Shown here piece after piece: positions 60,746 through 64,000 of a stretch of DNA of 64,000 nt (the first letter of the stretch is position 1; each line of letters begins with the position of its first letter). The position numbers were made by a program, and so were the translations under genes. The notes under the pieces are model-generated. The model made no database searches and was not told the origin of the DNA. It was given only the letters and a program-made list of their open reading frames with translations. Origin of the DNA: Bacteroides sp. M10. GTDB taxonomy: Bacteria > Bacteroidota > Bacteroidia > Bacteroidales > Bacteroidaceae. The stretch spans positions 1,880,501 through 1,944,500 of the forward strand of contig NZ_CP060488.1 of the NCBI RefSeq assembly GCF_014334015.1. The letters are read 5' to 3'.

Positions 60746-61746
60746 TATTGTTGTAGAATAAGGGTTAAACATAACAGTATCAGTAAGACACAGGATATTC
60801 CTAAAGTAACTAAATAGTATTTCTTATATTTCTGGTATTTAAGCTTATACTTGTTATATTTAGAAAAGAAAAAAGATGGATCTTTATATAAATTGAAAAC
60901 TTCTTGTAGGTGATTGTATAACCATTTGTCGTCTTTTCTTCCCAGATAATCATAGAATTGAGTAAAATAATATACATATCCTGCATAGCCGCCAGGATTT
61001 GCATCAAAAACGATACGGAAAAAAGAATTATCAGTAATAAAACCAGCCTCATTGAGATTGCTACTAGGCTTCATACCATGGAAATGGATAAGTTTAGCTT
61101 TGTCATTGATACCCCAATAAGGTTTCCAATTATATTCTATTGGTAGTAGTTCCATGTCTTTGAAGCATAATTCGTTTAAATATCCTTGGTCAAAAAGTCC
61201 GGATATGTTTCTTTCTCTATTTTTCATTTTAAGAATAAATTCCTCATATTTCTCTTTCATGCCTTGGATGTTCATAACTAATACTCCTGCATTAAAATAT
61301 TCCATATCTTCCACATTACGCTCATATTCTGGGGCAGCTGCTAGATAAGTGGGATGTGGAAGTTCCTCAAGTAAAATGTCAGCATTGAAAATCACGTCTA
61401 TATCAGAATAAAGAACATACTTTTCTTCTTTTTCCACAACAGGGATTTCCATTCTCATAAATGTTCCGAAAATTCGGTTATATTCGATTTCTTTCCCTAA
61501 ATTCTGCAACATCCATTCACGCGGATATATCTCCATCAACTCTAGCTTATAGGGCAATTGATGGAGGATTATTTCTACATTGAATTCCTTTAATAAGTTA
61601 TAAACAGGGTCATTGGTGTTGCCATCATATAGGCAAACTAAATGGAGAGATGTGTTTTTCCTAGCACTGATTAACATGACTTTTAGTAAATCAAGATAGT
61701 CTTTTCGAGTGACTATGGAGTCTGTCAGACAAATGTAACATTTCAT
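60745..61746 (-). CDS. GT8-like glycosyltransferase with C-terminal membrane anchor
   Basis: A 333-residue GT-A enzyme. The N-terminal domain shows VLYSDIDVIFNADI (DxD about 113-115), YFNAGVLVMNIQGMK and LIHFHGMKPS, the usual GT8 landmarks. After a Lys/Tyr-rich stretch the last 22 residues form a hydrophobic helix (LGISCVLLILLCLTLIL), a tail anchor that would hold the enzyme at the inner membrane. Translationally coupled to the GT2 gene downstream. Confidence 0.82.
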   Translation of the reverse strand: MKCYICLTDSIVTRKDYLDLLKVMLISARKNTSLHLVCLYDGNTNDPVYNLLKEFNVEIILHQLPYKLELMEIYPREWMLQNLGKEIEYNRIFGTFMRMEIPVVEKEEKYVLYSDIDVIFNADILLEELPHPTYLAAAPEYERNVEDMEYFNAGVLVMNIQGMKEKYEEFILKMKNRERNISGLFDQGYLNELCFKDMELLPIEYNWKPYWGINDKAKLIHFHGMKPSSNLNEAGFITDNSFFRIVFDANPGGYAGYVYYFTQFYDYLGRKDDKWLYNHLQEVFNLYKDPSFFFSKYNKYKLKYQKYKKYYLVTLGISCVLLILLCLTLILQQ

Positions 61747-61798
61747 AATCTGATATTTTTATTGCGTTATTTAATAGAGAACATTATAGATATATTTT

Positions 61799-62614
61799 TC
61801 ACTCTTTTTTAGCCGAGTTTGTATTTGTCTGATTTTGTTTTGACCAATGGGTTAGCGTTTTAATATGCCCCAAATAATATAATTCTTCTTCAGTTGGTTT
61901 TGCGCTATTCATATACCAAGGTAAATGCCTGACGGAATAAGGGTAGCCGGTTCGAATACAGAAACAGTCTGGATCAATAGGTTCCCCGATAAAATAGGGC
62001 TTATATACAGCAAAGGTTGTATCTATTAAAGCTTTGAATATGTTAGGCTCTATTTCTTCTTTCCAGAAAACGCTTTCCCACTCTATAACTTTTTCTTTTA
62101 ATTTATAATGATCTGGTAGGTCGTCTATGCAGATTGAGAAGCCAGCCTTCAATGCTTTTGGATATTTCTGTAGTAATAAAATAAATTTCTCAATAAAATC
62201 GTCAGGACAATTAGGGAGGATCTCTAAATCAGAATCGGTATAGGCATAATAAGAATCCTTGAATTGCTTAAATATCCCTGTTTCCCACAATGATAGATGC
62301 CCGACATTCTTATTTAACATATATACAGGGTATGGTAATCTTGTATAGTATTCTAATAGTGGAGGGTATGTTGATTGGTTATCAATAATATATAAATTAT
62401 GGTATCCTTTACTTTCTAAGCTATGGATTAGCTTTGTTAGCATTTCCAAACGGTTGTAGTTGTTAATAATGATAGGGATGTCTTTATAGTTGATTTTCTT
62501 TACTCCAAAAAACCTTTTTTTGATTTCGGGAATAAACCATTTAAGAAATAGCTCTTTAGACCTTTGAAAGTCTTGATTGAATGCTTTATATTTTCGAATC
62601 AACTTTCTTCTCAT
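61799..62614 (-). CDS. Putative GT-A glycosyltransferase
   Basis: A 271-residue protein with a basic amphipathic N-terminus (about 1-40), then IPIIINNYNRLEMLTKLI and IIDNQSTYPPLLEYY as in GT2-like folds, and YAYTDSDLEILP (DxD-like TDSD). The C-terminal half has the family block GEPIDPDCFCIRTGYPYSVRHLPWY. It looks like a glycosyltransferase of a less studied family. It precedes the GT8-like gene by about 50 bp on the same strand and is likely cotranscribed. Confidence 0.75.
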   Translation of the reverse strand: MRRKLIRKYKAFNQDFQRSKELFLKWFIPEIKKRFFGVKKINYKDIPIIINNYNRLEMLTKLIHSLESKGYHNLYIIDNQSTYPPLLEYYTRLPYPVYMLNKNVGHLSLWETGIFKQFKDSYYAYTDSDLEILPNCPDDFIEKFILLLQKYPKALKAGFSICIDDLPDHYKLKEKVIEWESVFWKEEIEPNIFKALIDTTFAVYKPYFIGEPIDPDCFCIRTGYPYSVRHLPWYMNSAKPTEEELYYLGHIKTLTHWSKQNQTNTNSAKKE

Positions 62615-62805
62615 TTTTTATTTCTGTTAACAATGATGTTATACATTAGTTTTTTCTGGTTTATAGATTGCAAAGCTACTATTTTTTTTTGATTAATATT
62701 CGTCATTTCTAATATTGTATATTCAATGTTATTATTGTATGATGTTTGGATAGAGGTCGGCATTAGATTCTTTTAGATATTCAGAGTGACGACTTGAGGT
62801 GTTTA

Positions 62806-63678
62806 TTATCTTTTTCTTTTAAGAAATCTTTCTATTAAAAATAAGAATTTAATATACTGTCGTGCTTTTCTTTGGATCCAAACAGTGTCTATGAGTTGTT
62901 GAACTCGGTGCTTTGATAATATGTCTAATGCCTGCTCTTGAGTTCTTACCTTCTCTTGAAGGGTAGTATGATTCTGATAAAACTCGCTAATCAAATAGGG
63001 AAAATTATTTTTAAAAAAATCGGAACGTTCTTGCATGATTAAGTTGCCACTTTTAGGGTCAGAACTTATTCCATAAACATTAAAGTATGAGACTGCAAAA
63101 TTTAGATGTTTTGTTGTGCGATTAAACAAAAGGATCTGTTTTATAAAAAAAGCCCAATCTGATATAATCCGGTATTTTTCTTCATATAGCATATTTTTAA
63201 AGAGTTCTCTTTTAATAAAAGTCGACGGATGTCCTAAAGAATAATTATATATAAAAGGTAGGGTCAATTTATCGGGATAAGGGCTGATTTGTATATCATC
63301 AGCATTGCGATACTGATATAAATCAGCATAGACAATATCTTCTGTGAAATTTTCTTTAAATACTCGTGCTAGAATGTCATTTTCTAACCAATCACCGGAA
63401 TTTAAAAACAAAAGATAGTTGCCTTTAGCTTTAATAATTCCTTTGTTCATAGCATTATAGATTCCTTTATCAGGTTCTGATACCCAATAAGATAAATGTG
63501 ATGCATACTTTTTTATAATGTTAATACTATTATCGGTTGAGGCTCCATCAATAATAATATGTTCAAAATCCTTAAAGGATTGTTTTTTCCATATACTTTC
63601 TAGAGTTTTCTCTAAGCCCTGAGCGTCATTTCTGTTAATTGTGATTATGGATAGTTGTGGCGTATTGTTTAGGTTCAT
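62806..63678 (-). CDS. GT2 glycosyltransferase (WcaE-like)
   Basis: A 290-residue GT-A family 2 enzyme. Start LSIITINRNDAQGLEKTLESI, then IIIDGASTDNS, EPDKGIYNAMNKGI and FLNSGDW, blocks typical of colanic-acid-type transferases. HPSTFIKRELF and ISDWAFF follow. The C-terminal 60 residues are helical and basic. A 190-bp gap separates it from the next minus-strand gene. Confidence 0.9.
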   Translation of the reverse strand: MNLNNTPQLSIITINRNDAQGLEKTLESIWKKQSFKDFEHIIIDGASTDNSINIIKKYASHLSYWVSEPDKGIYNAMNKGIIKAKGNYLLFLNSGDWLENDILARVFKENFTEDIVYADLYQYRNADDIQISPYPDKLTLPFIYNYSLGHPSTFIKRELFKNMLYEEKYRIISDWAFFIKQILLFNRTTKHLNFAVSYFNVYGISSDPKSGNLIMQERSDFFKNNFPYLISEFYQNHTTLQEKVRTQEQALDILSKHRVQQLIDTVWIQRKARQYIKFLFLIERFLKRKR

Positions 63679-64000
63679 TTCTATTGTTTTGGTTTATGAT
63701 GATTGTTGTTGGTTGATTGTATATTAGTGTGCTATAATCATGTGGAAATTCTGTTTTTGTGCTTATAGGAGTCTCTAAGGATTTTCTCTATGATAATTAT
63801 TCCTGCATTTTTTTTGCAAAAATAGTGATTTATGCGTAATAATATATGTTCAGTGATTAGAAAAATGAATAAAGTTTGGATAATTTTTGTGATATCTATA
63901 TATGTTTAAAACAAAAAAGATAAACAAAAAAAGAGAAACAAAATCTTTTTTTCAATCGTATAGTCTATCTTTGTACGAAAGAATCCTAAACCTGTTATTT
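63679..64000. other. Gene-free region at the right end of the window
   Basis: 322 bp, very AT-rich, without a gene. It holds a minus-strand TATTTTTG box (63817-63824) that could serve the GT2 gene with a leader of about 130 nt, and a plus-strand TATCTTTG box (63966-63973) that should drive a gene beyond the window. Confidence 0.5.
63966..63973 (+). promoter_or_regulatory. -7 box for a gene right of the window
   Basis: TATCTTTG, the same form found before many genes here, preceded by a T-run 14 bp upstream. No coding start is visible before the window ends. Confidence 0.4.

Noticed and set aside
1-64000. CRISPR arrays, tRNA or rRNA genes, restriction or defence islands
   Set aside because: No regularly spaced direct repeats, no tRNA cloverleaf or rRNA-like sequence and no recognisable defence genes were seen, apart from the AAA ATPase whose role is unknown.

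Overview
The window looks like chromosome from a human-gut Bacteroides close to B. thetaiotaomicron. The evidence is a SusC/SusD pair with an ECF sigma factor and FecR-type anti-sigma factor, many lipoproteins, DUF4988-type lipoproteins, near absence of Shine-Dalgarno sites, and repeated promoter boxes of the Bacteroides housekeeping type (TAnnTTTG). The order cysS - HAD - SNF2 - mnmA - GH3 - pfkA - rnc - fabF - acpP - purN - pdxB - LOS genes matches my memory of B. thetaiotaomicron around BT_3348-BT_3380. That match is recollection, not a search.

1-13.2 kb (minus strand): a complete polysaccharide utilization locus. Its order is ECF sigma, IPT/TIG-NHL lipoprotein, FecR anti-sigma, SusC with an STN domain, SusD, an endonuclease/exonuclease/phosphatase-fold lipoprotein, a GH127-like (DUF1680) hydrolase and an SGNH hydrolase. 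Two near-identical promoter-like elements (AGGGAT-N14-CGYTAT) precede the TIG gene and fecR and are good candidates for the sigma factor's targets. A strong plus-strand terminator plus a TAnnTTTG box between fecR and susC suggests a short antisense RNA of the DonS type.

13.6-19.5 kb (plus): a glycosaminoglycan set of GH88 unsaturated glucuronyl hydrolase, sulfatase and PL8 chondroitinase. Two DUF4988 lipoproteins at 26-30.5 kb (minus), one of them PL29-like, probably work with it.

19.6-42 kb: mostly core genes (cysS, HAD phosphatase, SNF2 helicase, mnmA, GH3-family protein, pfkA, rnc-fabF-acpP, purN, pdxB). They are interrupted by an IS91-like element carrying a Y2 transposase and a tyrosine recombinase, and by an AAA ATPase gene with two identical palindromic operator-like sites.

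42-64 kb: a lipooligosaccharide/surface-glycan cluster. It holds DUF4254 plus GT9, GT4, GT9, a WaaP/Kdo-kinase-like protein, and a tight minus-strand operon of GT2, PLP enzyme, LicC-like cytidylyltransferase, LicD, GT4 and FkbM methyltransferase. After that comes an AT-rich mosaic of glycosyltransferases in short transcription units on both strands. The PLP-LicC-LicD trio could make and attach a phospho-amino-alcohol (for example phosphoethanolamine) and is the most interesting metabolic hypothesis here. I see no rRNA, tRNA, CRISPR array or replication origin.
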